From assembly GCA_037043015.1 (NCBI GenBank), contig CM073322.1, positions 9,435,601 to 9,499,600 of the forward strand: a stretch of DNA of 64,000 bases. Direction: 5' to 3'. This stretch comes from Bryum argenteum (taxonomy: Eukaryota; Streptophyta; Bryopsida; Bryales; Bryaceae). A program made the position numbers and the translations under genes. A model generated the notes under the pieces. That model searched no databases. It saw only the letters and a program-made list of their open reading frames with translations, and was not told where the DNA came from. Positions 37,771-49,439 of this stretch are shown here, piece after piece. Positions within the stretch are counted from its first letter, which is position 1. Each line of letters begins with the position of its first letter.

Positions 37771-40560
37771 GATGCTTCGAATCTTGAACGTTACATTTCA
37801 GGAAGAATCGCATCAAAGGCTCACAGTGCGCATGAGTTTTGACGTACTCCACTTGGAGCCTTGTGTGTGTTCCTTGCTGGGAGATCGATCGATTAACATG
37901 ATGGATAATGCTAGCTAGCTTCTTCCGTTACATGAATCAAGTGGGTTGTTCTGACAGGAGCCACAGGGACGCACTGACTGACTGAGTACGAACTAAGCAG
38001 TATGATCATATACCTTATCTAATTCTCTAGCTCCGCAGATAACAAAAAGAATCATTCGAAGTGAGTGCAATGGAACGTTCTAGGTAGCGATCGATGGATT
38101 GAGTAAAGACGACAAATGGCGATTGATCAAGATGGTTCCTCAGGGTGTGACGGCCATTATTAGCTTGGTTGGGAGTGATCGCCCCATTCGCCCCGCTTGG
38201 GTCGCTCGTCCCCTTACAACCGGGCATTGCCGCATTGGCACATTGCATGATGAGGTAGCGTGGGGCCTCCCTGCAGGTACTGCGACAATGTGTGCACGAG
38301 AACAAGTGACAGGCTTTCCGTTCTGACGACGCTGCAGTCTGTGCACATGGACTTCTGTCGGGAGCGCTTGGATCCACACTGGCCGCACAACTGCCCACCT
38401 CCGATTCCTCCGTCTCGTCCTTTCGTCTTGCATACTTGCATACATACGATTAGGTTAAGGGACGCTTTACATGGGGAGTCGGGAGTCGAGGCCGACTAAT
38501 TTCCAACCCAATTCACCCACATTTTGAGTCCAATTGGCTTCATATGCCACGTGAAGAACACATTAATAAAGTGGGTGTTTGATTCCCCTATGTGTAAAGC
38601 CCTCGGAGCTGGTTTGTAAAAGGAAAAACAAGCGTATGGAGCCAGTTTGTACTATTAAGCTACATTCCATGCTTTTGATTTGTTCACATTCAAATAATTT
38701 AGTGAAAGAATGATTTTGTATTGAAATCAAGTAATTGAATTGGCCTTCCATTCTTGTATCTCCCAACTTTTCGAGCGCAAGCCTTGTCAGAACTTATCCC
38801 CCATCCATTATAATATAATTTCAGAAAATCGGCCTTGACTCCTGTTAAGCCCCGCGGACTGTTTTCACAATAGGAACAATCACAAGAGAGGATTTGGTCA
38901 TAAACTCGCCACATTGATGGCTTGGCCCCACGTGTTGAGCAGCCCTAATGTTCCGAATTGGAACTTACTACGATTGTCTATAATTGAGTTAGTGTCATAA
39001 AATCCTAATCCTTGTTTATCAAGCTTATATTGAAGCATACATTCAACTTGATAATGTTCATGACAGTGCTATTCTAGTCAGTAATTGACCTAGTCAAGTT
39101 CCGTTAGCAACGAGACAATATCAGGGTAATTACTCATCGTAATGATACTCTCCACGAACATTATCTAGTTCATTACTAGTCATGATTGGAAATCGAGACT
39201 ATGATCGTCGATTCCTGGAGCCAATTCGTTGCTATGCAATGCCAATCCAAGAGTTAGTATCAAAGTTCAGTTTTCTCGGGTACTAATATTGACATCGGTT
39301 AGAGATCAAAATTCAATTTAATATGTGATTGAACCTGAAATTTTCATAATATAGCCTAAATGCGAGACACTTCATGAGCAAGCATATTACGGTTTATAAT
39401 GATGATGTTAATAGCCAATTAGCGATTGCCACGTCTGCAAGATTTCCAGTCGTGGTTGTTATACAAACTCCATAGAAAATGGTTGACTTTGGTGACCCAT
39501 GTAACAAAATGTCACAAGGCACAATAAGTATTTAATAACAATAAGTTTGATTAACTTAAGGGTATTTGAATTATGTGTGTTTTTTAGATTTAGAATAGGG
39601 TTTGTCTTTTTGCACTCTTGATGTGGGTTGTTGCCGTAAGTACTTTGATTATGTTCCTAAACATCCTCATCACCCTATTATACATAATGTCTCTTCCTAT
39701 GTTGTGTGCTTGCAAGGACTCTTGTTGAACCGATGACCTCACTTTTATCATCAAGGTGATACAAAGAATGTAAGAGGAGATTCCCAATACTATGAGCACC
39801 ATGTTTTTCACAAGAATCTTCCTGAAACATTTAAAGTGAAAAAGTGTGTAAATTTTCACCGCTATTTTGACCAAGAATGTCTCCTTTTACCAAGATTGGT
39901 AGAAATTCTCCGGGAATGAACAATTAAACTTGGTGGAAAATACCACAACCACTTATCCACTAATAAATAGTCATTTGAAGTGACAGAGGTACCTATCTTG
40001 CATATTAATACCTCCTAAGATCATCTCCATTGCTTCTTGCGGCAATTTGTTCTTGTTCACATCTGATACATTACTGTTCACGAATTTCGTCTCCACCACG
40101 CAGTTGCCAGGGAAATAGAATAGTAGAATAGCGCCGGGGACCCCGCTCCCTTGACTTGACCCGGTTCCACTTGCCCAAATTTACTTGGTCAGCTCCACAT
40201 CCAACTTCTTGCCCTCACCTTCCTGCCATTCTTACTCACACCTCCTTGCACCAACCTCTCCTCCTCGATCCATGCACACAGTGAGTTTATCTTCAACCTT
40301 TACCAGTGTTCACATAGCGTAAGAAATAGAGTTGGTGTGAGAGAATGTCGTTGGCGTAGTTGCAGTGGGTTGTATCATGTCAATTCTGTCCCAAAAATAC
40401 AGTTGGCGCCCCTGAAATGGCTCACACTCCATATGCTCTAATGCATTATTCAAGTTTCCATTTCATTAAGAGTGCACTTGATGGTGTTGCATGTCGACCA
40501 TCCAAGGATACTTCGAACAACACACTCCATTCAAGTCCGCCTCAAATAGAATTGCACTAG
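37771..40560. other. Intergenic DNA, no supportable gene
   Basis: Includes a Cys-containing open frame on the minus strand (38027-38441) that matches no family in any frame, and AT-rich flanks. No repeats of note. Confidence 0.4.
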
Positions 40561-40585
40561 TAAAAATATGTTCCACATACACCCC

Positions 40586-40659
40586 ACAAGTATACCTGCA
40601 GTGGCACACTACACCCACATTACACCTCGGTTATAGTGTGCCACTGCAAGTGTGCTTGT
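40586..40659. repeat. 26 bp stem hairpin
   Basis: The arm ACAAGTATACCTGCAGTGGC plus ACACTA is matched after 22 bases by an inverted copy; 22 of 26 positions pair, with 15 in a row perfect (TGCAGTGGCACACTA). It is either a small foldback element or a hairpin transcript candidate. Confidence 0.5.
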
Positions 40660-42208
40660 ACACGGACCATGTTTTCACTAATGTTGTTGAAGTTGGTGTT
40701 TCTCTTCTCGCTGTAAAAATTAGGTGGACATCGCCGTGTCGGTTCCTATTGACCTCGCAATGGAATGATGATGTTGTACGCGGCGTCGGCAGACAGAAAG
40801 AATCGATTCACTTGATAATATGATATACTCATCAAGTGGGACTCGTTCGAACAACAACCAATCAAACACCGAAACTCCCGAATGATGTGCGCTGATTCGA
40901 CAAATGACTTGCAACATTGATGCAGGGATCGATCGAGCCTCCGAAAACACAACAAGTGTAGGCAAGCTATGATTTGAAGAAACTGGGACCCGATCGATGG
41001 TGGTGTCGACCGATCGAACGACCCACAAGAAGACGAATGACCCACAGGCTCTGACAGTAGAGCTCTGAGCCTCTGACACAGGGAACGTGCACGGCTCACG
41101 GAAGCAACAAACACGTACTACACGTACAAATGGGTGCGCGCGGGGGTGGTGCCTAGAGCCGCCCCCCCGGCTGGTCCCTCCCTCCCTCGTTTAATTGCAT
41201 CATCTGATAACGAAAGCTGACTGATCCATGAGAGTGATCTTGTGAATAGTTGTTGATCCCTGACTGAGGGATTAGCACGATCGAAGAAGCTGGTCCCAGA
41301 GCAGCGGTGATTTAGTGTGGTGGGCAACTCTCACTGCAAAAGTGCCGGAAATGGAAGCCCTGGTCGAGATTTGTCAGCTTAATATTTGGCGTCAATGTCG
41401 CCTACCGAACAACTTATTGCTATGATCTCCGACCTCTGCTCTCATTGCCACAATGGGTTTTAGGGTTTAGGTGCTATGAAGCTACGTTGTCTTGAAGTAA
41501 ATTCATAGATTTTTTTCTTCTTTTTTCCTTTTTCTGTTGAATTAACAATATATTAAAAGTTTGAGAAATACATCAAGAACCAAGGCACTCAAATTACTAC
41601 CCAGCGGAGATTAGTACAAAGTTTTAGATTACTATATTTGCTTGTCGCATTATCCATGTATACATTTTCGTACTAATTTGGGGTGCATCCGATTGGAAGG
41701 TTTCAACTTTCAACTTTCAAATTATGCATACTTTAACATGATCTTCTCTAATCACAACATCTATTGTCAACGCCTCTCAAGAAGTATGAAGGAAAAATAT
41801 ATGTATGTATGTGGAAGATTCTCAACACAAGTATGAAGTATTCCTTGTACTATTGGTAACCGTGGTTATTGGGTAGAAAAGGGTCGAAAGATCTCCATTT
41901 GAGGAACATTATAATGTAATTAGTTATACAATTAGACAGAGCAATGAGACGAAGTGCACTTTTAAACCAGTAGTATTACAAGTAAGAAGAAGATATTTAT
42001 GCATGGTTCTACATTATATTTACCGGTTTTTAAATTTCACAGTAAGTATGTTACTGTAATATCATAGACTTAAAACTCGTATTTTGTTGTAATGATAACA
42101 TTCAGTGATTTTGAGAAATGAGAGTTTAGCTCGAGTCGAGCTAAATGTACCCACAGAAAACATTTGGCTCAACTCAAGCTCAATTGTCATCGATTCGAAA
42201 TAGGTGTT
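40660..42208. other. Intergenic DNA
   Basis: Overlapping minus-strand open frames at 40720-41114 lack recognisable features. The rest is AT-rich. Confidence 0.35.
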
Positions 42209-42476
42209 TTAACCCCTAAATTTCCTTGTTGCACAACGGTCTAAGTCACAAAATTTGACCTTCCTTTAGATTAAGCTCAAACAATCCCAATCCAAGCATT
42301 AGTTAAAAGATTCAACTGTAAGATCTCAAAGTTCACTTGACATTCTTCTCACATGCCAAATTTGAACCGTTCATTCTTCCTCATTCGTGAGATTATAATG
42401 ATCAAAGTTGGCTGAGTTTTTCTCCTTCCGGAACCTCCAAAACCCCTTCCAGGTTTTAAGAAAAGTTAGGGCTTAA
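42209..42476 (-). mobile_element. Short deletion derivative of the 933 bp TTAA element
   Basis: Begins TTAACCCCTAAATTTCC and ends GTTAGGGCTTAA. Its reverse complement shares aactttgatcattataatctcac, acggttcaaattt and gatcttacagttgaa-like blocks with the 3' third of 27249-28181. It abuts the next element and the two share the TTAA at 42473-42476. Confidence 0.5.
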
Positions 42477-43035
42477 CCCTTACACGCCCATGGGGTCTAA
42501 AACGGGCAGCCCAAAATTGGATCACAACATCTTTTGGACTTGGGCATCATGAATAGTGCACTTTTTGAACTTGGGCATCATGAATGGACCAATCAATGAA
42601 GAGCTTGCAACCTCCTACAAGGTTATGTACAACCCCAACCTACCTACCACAATCCTTTTAAAGCACAAAATCACTCGTACAAATTGTGATTTGAATTGTA
42701 AAATTTCACTTTTTGAATGCATCTTAAGGAGGTGACCACTTTGACATCAAAATATAAGTGAAAAGTTGAGTACAGTGAGAGCTACAGGGAAGATTCTGTT
42801 GGAATCAAGCCCCTCGGGCTTGCTTGGGCGTTTAACCCTTAACCTTGTACACAACCTTGTAGGAGGTTGCAAGCTCATCATTGATTGGTCCATTCATGAT
42901 GCCCAAGTTCAAAAAGTGCACTATTCATGATGCCCAAGTCCAAAAAGTGCACTATTCATGATGCCCAAGTCCAAAAGATGTTGTGATCCAATTTTGGGCT
43001 GCCCATTTTAGACCCCATGGGCGTTTGAGGGTTAA
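42473..43035. mobile_element. 563 bp TTAA-bounded foldback element with long inverted repeats
   Basis: The left 165 bp (TTAACCCTTACACGCCCATG...) and the right 190 bp (inverse of TTAACCCTCAAACGCCCATG...) are near-perfect inverted copies, each with gggcatcatgaatagtgcac-type sub-repeats. The right arm has one sub-repeat more. The edges are TTAA. It is non-coding and probably belongs to the same mobilising system as the 932/933 bp elements, with which it shares aaacgggcag. Confidence 0.7.
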
Positions 43036-43068
43036 GGGTTAAATATGATCCTACAAAACCCTACTAAC

Positions 43069-43320
43069 CTCAATTCCGTTAAAATGGCACTATGCCATGT
43101 GCCATTTTGTCACACCAAATCTTACATATGTGCTCACAAGGAGTCGTGTATTATGTTATATCACAATTTTTTTTATAATGTCAATCCTTTATATACATTG
43201 TCACTCATTTTCCATAATATCACCTTCAAATTCTGTTACATCACATGATTTTTGAACTGCAGTTCAGAAAGTTAAGGTGTGCCATTTTAGCGGCATAACG
43301 CCATTCTAACGGAATTGGGG
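43069..43320. mobile_element. 252 bp MITE with 45 bp inverted ends
   Basis: The left end CCTCAATTCCGTTAAAATGG and the right end, read inward, CCCCAATTCCGTTAGAATGG continue as inverted repeats to GTGCCATTTTG/CTAAAATGGCAC. The superfamily is not clear because no convincing target duplication is seen. Confidence 0.6.
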
Positions 43321-43329
43321 ATTACTGTA

Positions 43330-44230
43330 TTTGCTACCCCTTACTGTATTTGATACCCCTACTGACAGAGACCTACACAGGCATTCAGAGTTTCTACTTT
43401 TAGAATTTCAACCTCTAGTGGAAATAAATGCAAAGCGAACTGAGACCAAAAAAATTACAGAAGATTCCATGCAAACACAATCTAAGACAGGTCAATTTAT
43501 AGCTCTGGAAAAAAGCCCCTTGCATTATTAATTCCCTCCAAAAATCTAAAGCTACTTTAGAGTAAAATATTAATATTATTTTTAACTTTGGACTTTGTTG
43601 TGCCCCATATTGTTTGTACGTGGTAGCTAGCAGCAGCTTTTTATTTACTGGGCAGGGCGGTTTTGAGTTTTTATGAGGTGCCCCAAGTATGGAGGTGATG
43701 ATTGACAAACCAATAATAAAGACTATTGAAGATGTTTCCAGTTAGCGAAAAGGGGAGGCTGGCAGGCTCTAGAGCTTCGCTATCGCTCGCTCGTCCTTTC
43801 GGGGGTTAGCGAGTGAGGAAGTGAGTGAGTGAGTGAGTGAGTGGGGGTGTGTGGAGTACTGGTCTTGTGTTTGCAGTAATTGTTGCGTCCGAGGTCCAAC
43901 ATTGCTTGACTGGTAGCTTGCAACTTCTTTGTGACTAGATTTCAGAAGAAGAAGGCGTGAATAGAGTGTTTGTTCGACCTATTCTTGGATGTATGAGCTG
44001 AAATAATCTGAAATTTAATGCTAAACATGTGTATGAGAAGAGAATGTTGTATTTCAAGAAGAGGTGAAAACACACAATGATATGTGGTGGAATTAATGTA
44101 TGTAAGTAATACTATGATTTTGAGAAATGAATTTATGTAAATTCACCGGTGTTCAAGTCTACTTCAATGTGATTGCAAGAAAAACTTTCATACTAATGGC
44201 GGGACTACTATCCTCCCCTCGGGACAAAAA
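43330..44230. other. Intergenic DNA with a GTGA microsatellite
   Basis: A short (gtga)n run lies at about 43818-43845. A fragment at 43950-43995 (gtgaatagagtgtttgttcgacctattcttggatgtatg) matches the SINE body of the neighbouring copies. No gene. Confidence 0.4.
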
Positions 44231-44235
44231 AGAAA

Positions 44236-44576
44236 AGAAACTCCAACCTATTTAGATGTCAGCGTCAATAGAGTGTGCGTTCCACCTATCCTTGGATGTA
44301 TGCTTGGAGGTCATGACACCACTGGCGGGACTAATAACCCCTCGTGGAGTGAGCACTATGCTAGTTTCTAGCTAGCCACTAGTGCCATAGAGATACTCGA
44401 CATGGTATTAATACCCCCAAAGGACTTTGAGGTACCCATACAACGAGGTTCAAGAACCACCCACCATAGTTGGGTGGCCTATGGTGGTGAGCACTATCCC
44501 GATATGGGAAATAGAACCTACGACCTCCTCATTGGGGTCCGTGAGCCCTAACCACCAAGCTGAGCCTTGTGGTGCC
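44236..44576 (-). mobile_element. tRNA-derived SINE, minus-strand copy
   Basis: Read leftward from 44576: GGCACCACAAGGCTCAGCTTGGTGGTTAGGGC (A-box), then gaggtcgtaggttctatttcc (B-box), then a body ending gttggagtttctttt. It is a close relative of 36247-36585. Confidence 0.7.
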
Positions 44577-44727
44577 TATAACACAACAGTGCAAAAGTAA
44601 GACATGGAGGTTTCGTCATGCTCACGACCTCCTCATTGGGGTCCGTGAGCCCTAACCACCAAGCTGAGCCTTGTCGTGCCTATAACACAATAGTCCAAAA
44701 GTAAGACATCGAGGTTTCGTACAATGT
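44521..44727. repeat. 104 bp tandem duplication across the SINE head
   Basis: The segment starting cgacctcctcattggggtcc at 44521 recurs at 44625, with only a few changes, and includes the SINE head and its flank (gtaagacatggaggtttcgt). The duplication happened after the SINE inserted. Confidence 0.7.
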
Positions 44728-44739
44728 GGTATGAACCCA

Positions 44740-46400
44740 ATTGTAAGGTAGGAGGTTGCATTCAAACTAAAAGCGGCTTATTGTAGCTTCCAAATTTCAG
44801 ATTTCAATGTAATCTTCGACTTATCCCCATTTGTGGGTTCTGATTGAGCCATTGAGAACTAACTCCAAATGAGTTTAAAATGAATCATTCCAATTGGTTC
44901 AACCTCCGACATACTTTTTGCGCATCTTCCAAAAGTGACTTTCTCAACCACTGACTTACCAATGAGCTTGCCAATCTGAGATTTCAAGTGTTCATTGAGT
45001 CTTATTGTGAGACAAGAGGGCATAAATTTTCAAAGATACCAGGGCAAGTGTCCAATCAGGGTATCCTTTTCCAGACTGTCCGGACTTTAGAAAAATGTCC
45101 TTTTGGAAATGAAAAAAATATTGGAAAATTACAAAACTTTCATGGTGTCATAGATGGCATGTTGGTACACAATAATCATGTGATTTATAGGTTAAACTCA
45201 AAAATTGAATATTTTCCTAATGTATCATATTCAGCACTTGTTCACATTATAGTAGCAAAATGACTATGAATTTAAGATTTTATATTGAAACAAATATTCA
45301 TGCATTTTATTAAGTTCATAATTGAGCATTTCATATAGTTTCAAGACATAGATAATATGAAATCATAGTCCTTTTAGGTTGTGTAAAAATAGCTGATTTT
45401 TGAAAGTTCTCATAATTAAGGAAATATAGTAAAACATCAAATCTGGATTTAAGATTAAACATAGATATAACTCTAATCTTGTTTTAACTAAATTTCTTCT
45501 TCGTCACCTACTTTGCTTTAAATTGATATTCCGGATTGTTCCTTTTGTCTCAAAAAGGAATTAAGACAGATTCCTTTTTGAAGACTAAAGGAATGAAAAG
45601 GAATATGAAAATTGTTCGATTTTTCTTGCTCAATGCAATTTTGCATGGAGTATTACAAGTTTCCCATGAATCCATCATTGAATACATGCGAATTGAAAAA
45701 GTGTAATTTCTAGCACACAATAAGTGAAACATAAAATGCAGTGTTTTAGTAAGACAGTCCTTTTTGGTACCCGTATCAGACACTTACCCACCACCAATGC
45801 CATCAACCGCGCGCTTCCGTCAACCCATGTCATTAATGGCGACGAAGAACACGCTGTATGATAGTAACGTAGTGACAATCTCTACGGTAACGATTTCGGA
45901 ATCACCGGGCCTTTCGTTTCAATCGCCGACCGACCTTGATCTCTTCGACTCCACTCATGTATTGCAGGAGTAATATTCAATTCACAAATTATACGACTTT
46001 GCTACCTGGCCGAATCACTGGTCAATCATTTTTCATCACTGTTGGTAACTATTGACTTGTCAGTATACACAAACAATGTGAACTCAAGACTGTAATTTCA
46101 GCATAGTATTATAATGGACTCGGTGGTGGTACTGTTGCGGCAAGTTTTGATCGTATTCTGAGACGCTGACTCTCACGCAGGGTGTGCATACAAGTACTGT
46201 ACATGCTAAAATGGCACTCATGCAATTAAGGTGTTGATTAAAATGAAGGCAAATGATCGAGTACGTGGACTTGTGGACCTGTAGCAGTGAAGCTTGAACA
46301 TTGTTTACCAGGAATGGTAAGAATGCACCGCGGCCGAGATTGGAGGGGATTTGGACTGACACAACCGTTTGATTCATTGATTGAGGGTGAAATCTAACTA
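44740..46400. other. Intergenic DNA upstream of the expansin gene
   Basis: AT-rich with short open frames. The frames at 45764-45973 and 44988-45263 have no family likeness. Confidence 0.4.
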
Positions 46401-46412
46401 GTAATGATACAT

Positions 46413-46422
46413 TATATATATA
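46413..46422 (+). promoter_or_regulatory. Probable TATA box of the expansin gene
   Basis: TATATATATA about 102 bp upstream of the ATG, followed by a pyrimidine-rich leader (cccctctctgcc). Position and sequence fit a TATA box. Confidence 0.5.
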
Positions 46423-46523
46423 CCCCTCTCTGCCACCACAATCTCCATCGCACTCTGACGCTCACCAGCCCTTTTGCAGTGCTCAGCTCAGCTCTTGATC
46501 GATCGCTAAGTTCGCAAATCTAA

Positions 46524-47622
46524 ATGGCGATGGCGAGACAGAGCTTGGTTATGGTGGCACTGCTGGTGTGCACGGTCCTGCCAGTGGTGCGAGGTGGCAA
46601 CTACCTTGGCACGGACTGGGTAAGCGGCCAGGCGCATGCGACCTACTACGGCGGCGTCGACGCCTCTGGCACCCAAGGTCGGTCCGGACACCCACCTGAT
46701 TCGATGATAACCAGGTGTCTGATAACTGCAGAATTCGATCAGTGTCTGATTGTGTGAGATCGTGTGTGCAGGGGGTGCATGTGGATACGGGAACTTGTAC
46801 TCGACTGGCTACGGGACGAACACTGCGGCGTTGAGCAGCGCGTTGTTCAACACCGGGCTCACCTGCGGAGCGTGCTACGCTCTACAGTGCGACCCCACTG
46901 GCTCCAAGTACTGTCTCCCGGGGAGTCCGTCGATCACCATTACTGCCACGAATTATTGTCCGCAAAACTCCCTTGGCGGGTGGTGCGACTCTCCCCGCCA
47001 GCACTTCGACCTCGCTCATCCCATGTTCGTGTCGCTTGCTCAAGAAGGCGGCGGTGTCATCCCTGTCAACTACCGCAGGTAACTCGAACTTCCGACACCT
47101 GAAACTGAAACCTCACAATCGCACACGCCATTGGCAAATTCATTCGCTAACACCATGTTGAGTGAAATTGGTCAAATTCCGAAAGCTGTCGTAGTTTTTC
47201 CTACACTGTTTCCTTCTTTTACTCCGTCTCCAATTCAGGGACCGGAGGGAGGTTTTGAATGGTGCAAATTCAGGGACCTGATGAGGAAGGTCTTGGTCTT
47301 GGTGTGCAGGGTTCCGTGTGTGAAGAAGGGCGGAATGAGGTTCCAGATTAATGGCAACCCATGGTTCCTACTCGTGCTGGTGTCGAACGTGGGGGGAGCA
47401 GGCGACGTGCAGCAGCTCTACATCAAAGGAACCTCCACAGAATGGTACACGATGAAGCGCAATTGGGGAGCGATGTGGCAGTTCGTAGGCAACAACAAGC
47501 TTCCCGGCCAAGCGCTCTCCTTCCGGGCCGTTCTGAGCGATGGCAGCACCGTGGAGTCCCTTGATTGCGCCCCTTCCAACTGGAAATTCTCGCAGCTCTT
47601 CGAAGGCAACCAGGCACCCTAA
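46524..47622 (+). CDS. EXPA: Alpha-expansin
   Basis: Three exons (46524-46677, 46772-47078, 47310-47622) encode 257 residues. A signal peptide (about 1-24, [20 protein letters not shown]) targets it to the wall. The double-psi barrel domain follows, with [11 protein letters not shown], the conserved Cys set and the HFD motif (129-131, in [15 protein letters not shown]). The carbohydrate-binding domain then has [33 protein letters not shown] and the C-terminal W-K-F. Introns sit at the usual alpha-expansin positions (after TQ-G and within NYRR). Expansins loosen cellulose-xyloglucan contacts in walls without hydrolysis. An upstream second Met (MAMAR) gives a two-residue choice of start. The gene appears intact. 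Confidence 0.95.
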
Positions 47623-48276
47623 AAATCTTCAATCGATCACTTAAGAATGGATCGAATAAGGTTGCTGAGGTGGGTAATATGTTAGCTAGTTATCGATCGT
47701 ACCACCCGCTCCTTGGTTGTAAGATATAATGTTCTAAAGATTTCTAGCGACTGGAGAGCTAGAGTATGATAGTGTTGTATGATGGTGATCGATCGCGTTG
47801 AAGGGATCGATCGACGTAATTGCTAGCTAGTGTGTGCCGAGGTGAAACTAAAAGTGTTCCTTCGCCCGCACCCCCTGTTAGTACTTTCCATGTGTCAGAA
47901 AAATTGTGTAATAAAACCGAACTCAGTGCACAAGCGCACTGGTTCGCAATTCCCAGTATGGCGATCGGGCATTCTTGAGCTTCGAGCCGACAGCATACTG
48001 TATTGTTCGGTTCTTGCAGCTGTTCCTCCATCGTGCGATCTCAACTGGAGCTCCGAAAACTGTGTTTCATTTTATTATGTTTTGAAAGATTGTGTATTCT
48101 TCTGTTATTTGTCTGTTTTCAAAGATTGGTAAAATCCTTCATGAATGGATGGGCACGGAGATCGAGAAATAAGATTGATTTGTGCGGATCGAAAAAGAGG
48201 GAATTGTTTTTATCTGGTGACTCCCTTTCGGTGGCAGATAATGAGAAAAACAGTAACAGTACAAACACCAGGGAAG

Positions 48277-48315
48277 TACTACACTAAATTTGATAATTAG
48301 TGTTAGATTATTATA

Positions 48316-48381
<66 letters not shown>

Positions 48382-48818
48382 ACACATACGACCTCGAGAT
48401 TGAGAGTCGCAGCAATGGACTGACTCTGACTCTAACCCATGCGACCGGTTTGTTTTTCCGGAATTACAAGCACGGACATCCCATCGGGGTGCAAGTGAAG
48501 GTTGATCGAATGGCATCTTTGCCTCCACAGAGGATCGATCTTGTGACCTCGTGGGTTCAACCATAAGCACCTACCACCTGCACCCGTCTTACGGGTAGTT
48601 TATAAGGTCATTTCGGACCCGATTATTATAAGATTTGAAAATGCTATAAGTTTTTACTTTTGTTTACAAAAATCTACAAAGAGCATTGATTCTCATACTA
48701 TATGAGGACCCCCATCTTGACCAATATAGTGGGTAAAATTATTGAACAACAATAAAAACTTATAACATGTTTATGTAAATTAGTGTATCTAACACTAATT
48801 ATCAAATTTAGTGTAGTG
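48277..48818. mobile_element. CACTA-like MITE interrupted by a SINE
   Basis: The ends TACTACACTAAATTTGATAA and, from the right, CACTACACTAAATTTGATAA are inverted repeats of 31 bp. Without the nested insertion the element is about 227 bp and aligns in reverse with 6494-6729. The flanking triplets are aag and gag, a near match for a 3 bp duplication. Confidence 0.65.
48318..48620 (-). mobile_element. Young tRNA-derived SINE with long poly(A) tail, nested in the MITE
   Basis: A perfect 12 bp target duplication, gattattataag, flanks it (48306-48317 and 48621-48632). On the minus strand the head holds an A-box-like caggtggtaggtgcttatgg and a B-box-like acaagatcgatcc. The tail is an uninterrupted run of about 62 A (T on the plus strand, 48318-48380). 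Pure tail and perfect duplication mean a recent insertion. Its sequence is unrelated to the 58260 SINE, so it is a second family. Confidence 0.75.
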
Positions 48819-48848
48819 GAGGCCTAATAATTAGTCCGTGAACCCATT

Positions 48849-49437
48849 TTGCCTTCTTATCGCGGACATGTTGTGAGGCGTAAGTCCCTATTGTGCGGGT
48901 TTTGCCTTGTAAAAAGGTATTACGAGGATATGGTCTACGGCCTTCCTCCCGTTTTGAGTTTCATCGCTATTCTAGATGATTTACACAGATATTTACGTTG
49001 GGCAATCACCTGCTCCTCAAACAATGCACCAAATCATCCCTCTCCTCGTTGGGCTCCGCCATCCTTGTCAGGGAAGTATTGGCGCATTGCCCTTGTCGCG
49101 CGCGATTGCCTTATAAGAAACTGAGTTTGAAAGACCAAGTCTTCTTGCGTTTGCAGATTGTTGGGGAGGTTGACTCTGTGAATGTCCTCCGCCTAATGAA
49201 GGATCTCATTGCCAAGATTGTCCTTGTGTATCTTACGTGGAACCGAAAGTGCGAGCTAACATTGACTGTCACGGATATCAATGGATGTTGAGGTCAAAGC
49301 CCAAAGGAGGAGTGATGGTAGTGGAGATACGCCCAAGGCACCTAATTATAATACATCCCCAAGTAAACGGACACTTGCCCTTGTGGCTCCACAAATGGTT
49401 CTATTGCAAGAGAATGATAGATTTCTTAACAAGTTAG
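48849..49437 (+). other. Possible decayed coding region, unrecognised
   Basis: Three overlapping plus-strand frames (48849-49124, 48998-49291, 49237-49437) hand over to each other with more complex amino-acid composition than the AT-rich surroundings. No motif was recognised. It could be a relic of a transposon gene or simply chance. Confidence 0.2.
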
Positions 49438-49439
49438 TC

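Noticed and set aside
38027..38441. Cys-rich minus-strand frame, considered as a GASA/snakin-type peptide
   Set aside because: The cysteine spacing does not fit the 12-Cys GASA pattern in any of the three frames, and no signal peptide precedes it.
40720..41114. Overlapping minus-strand frames of about 120 codons
   Set aside because: No recognisable domain, no splice partner and ordinary composition; probably chance.
45764..45973. 69-codon plus-strand frame with a Ser/Thr-rich product
   Set aside because: No family likeness, no nearby promoter or splice signals that I could support.
47131..47622. 163-codon frame that runs through expansin intron 2
   Set aside because: The intron part has no expansin similarity, and the splice sites give an exact family match.
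48139..48570. Open frames with long poly-Lys or poly-Phe runs
   Set aside because: They are translations of the SINE's A/T homopolymer tail.
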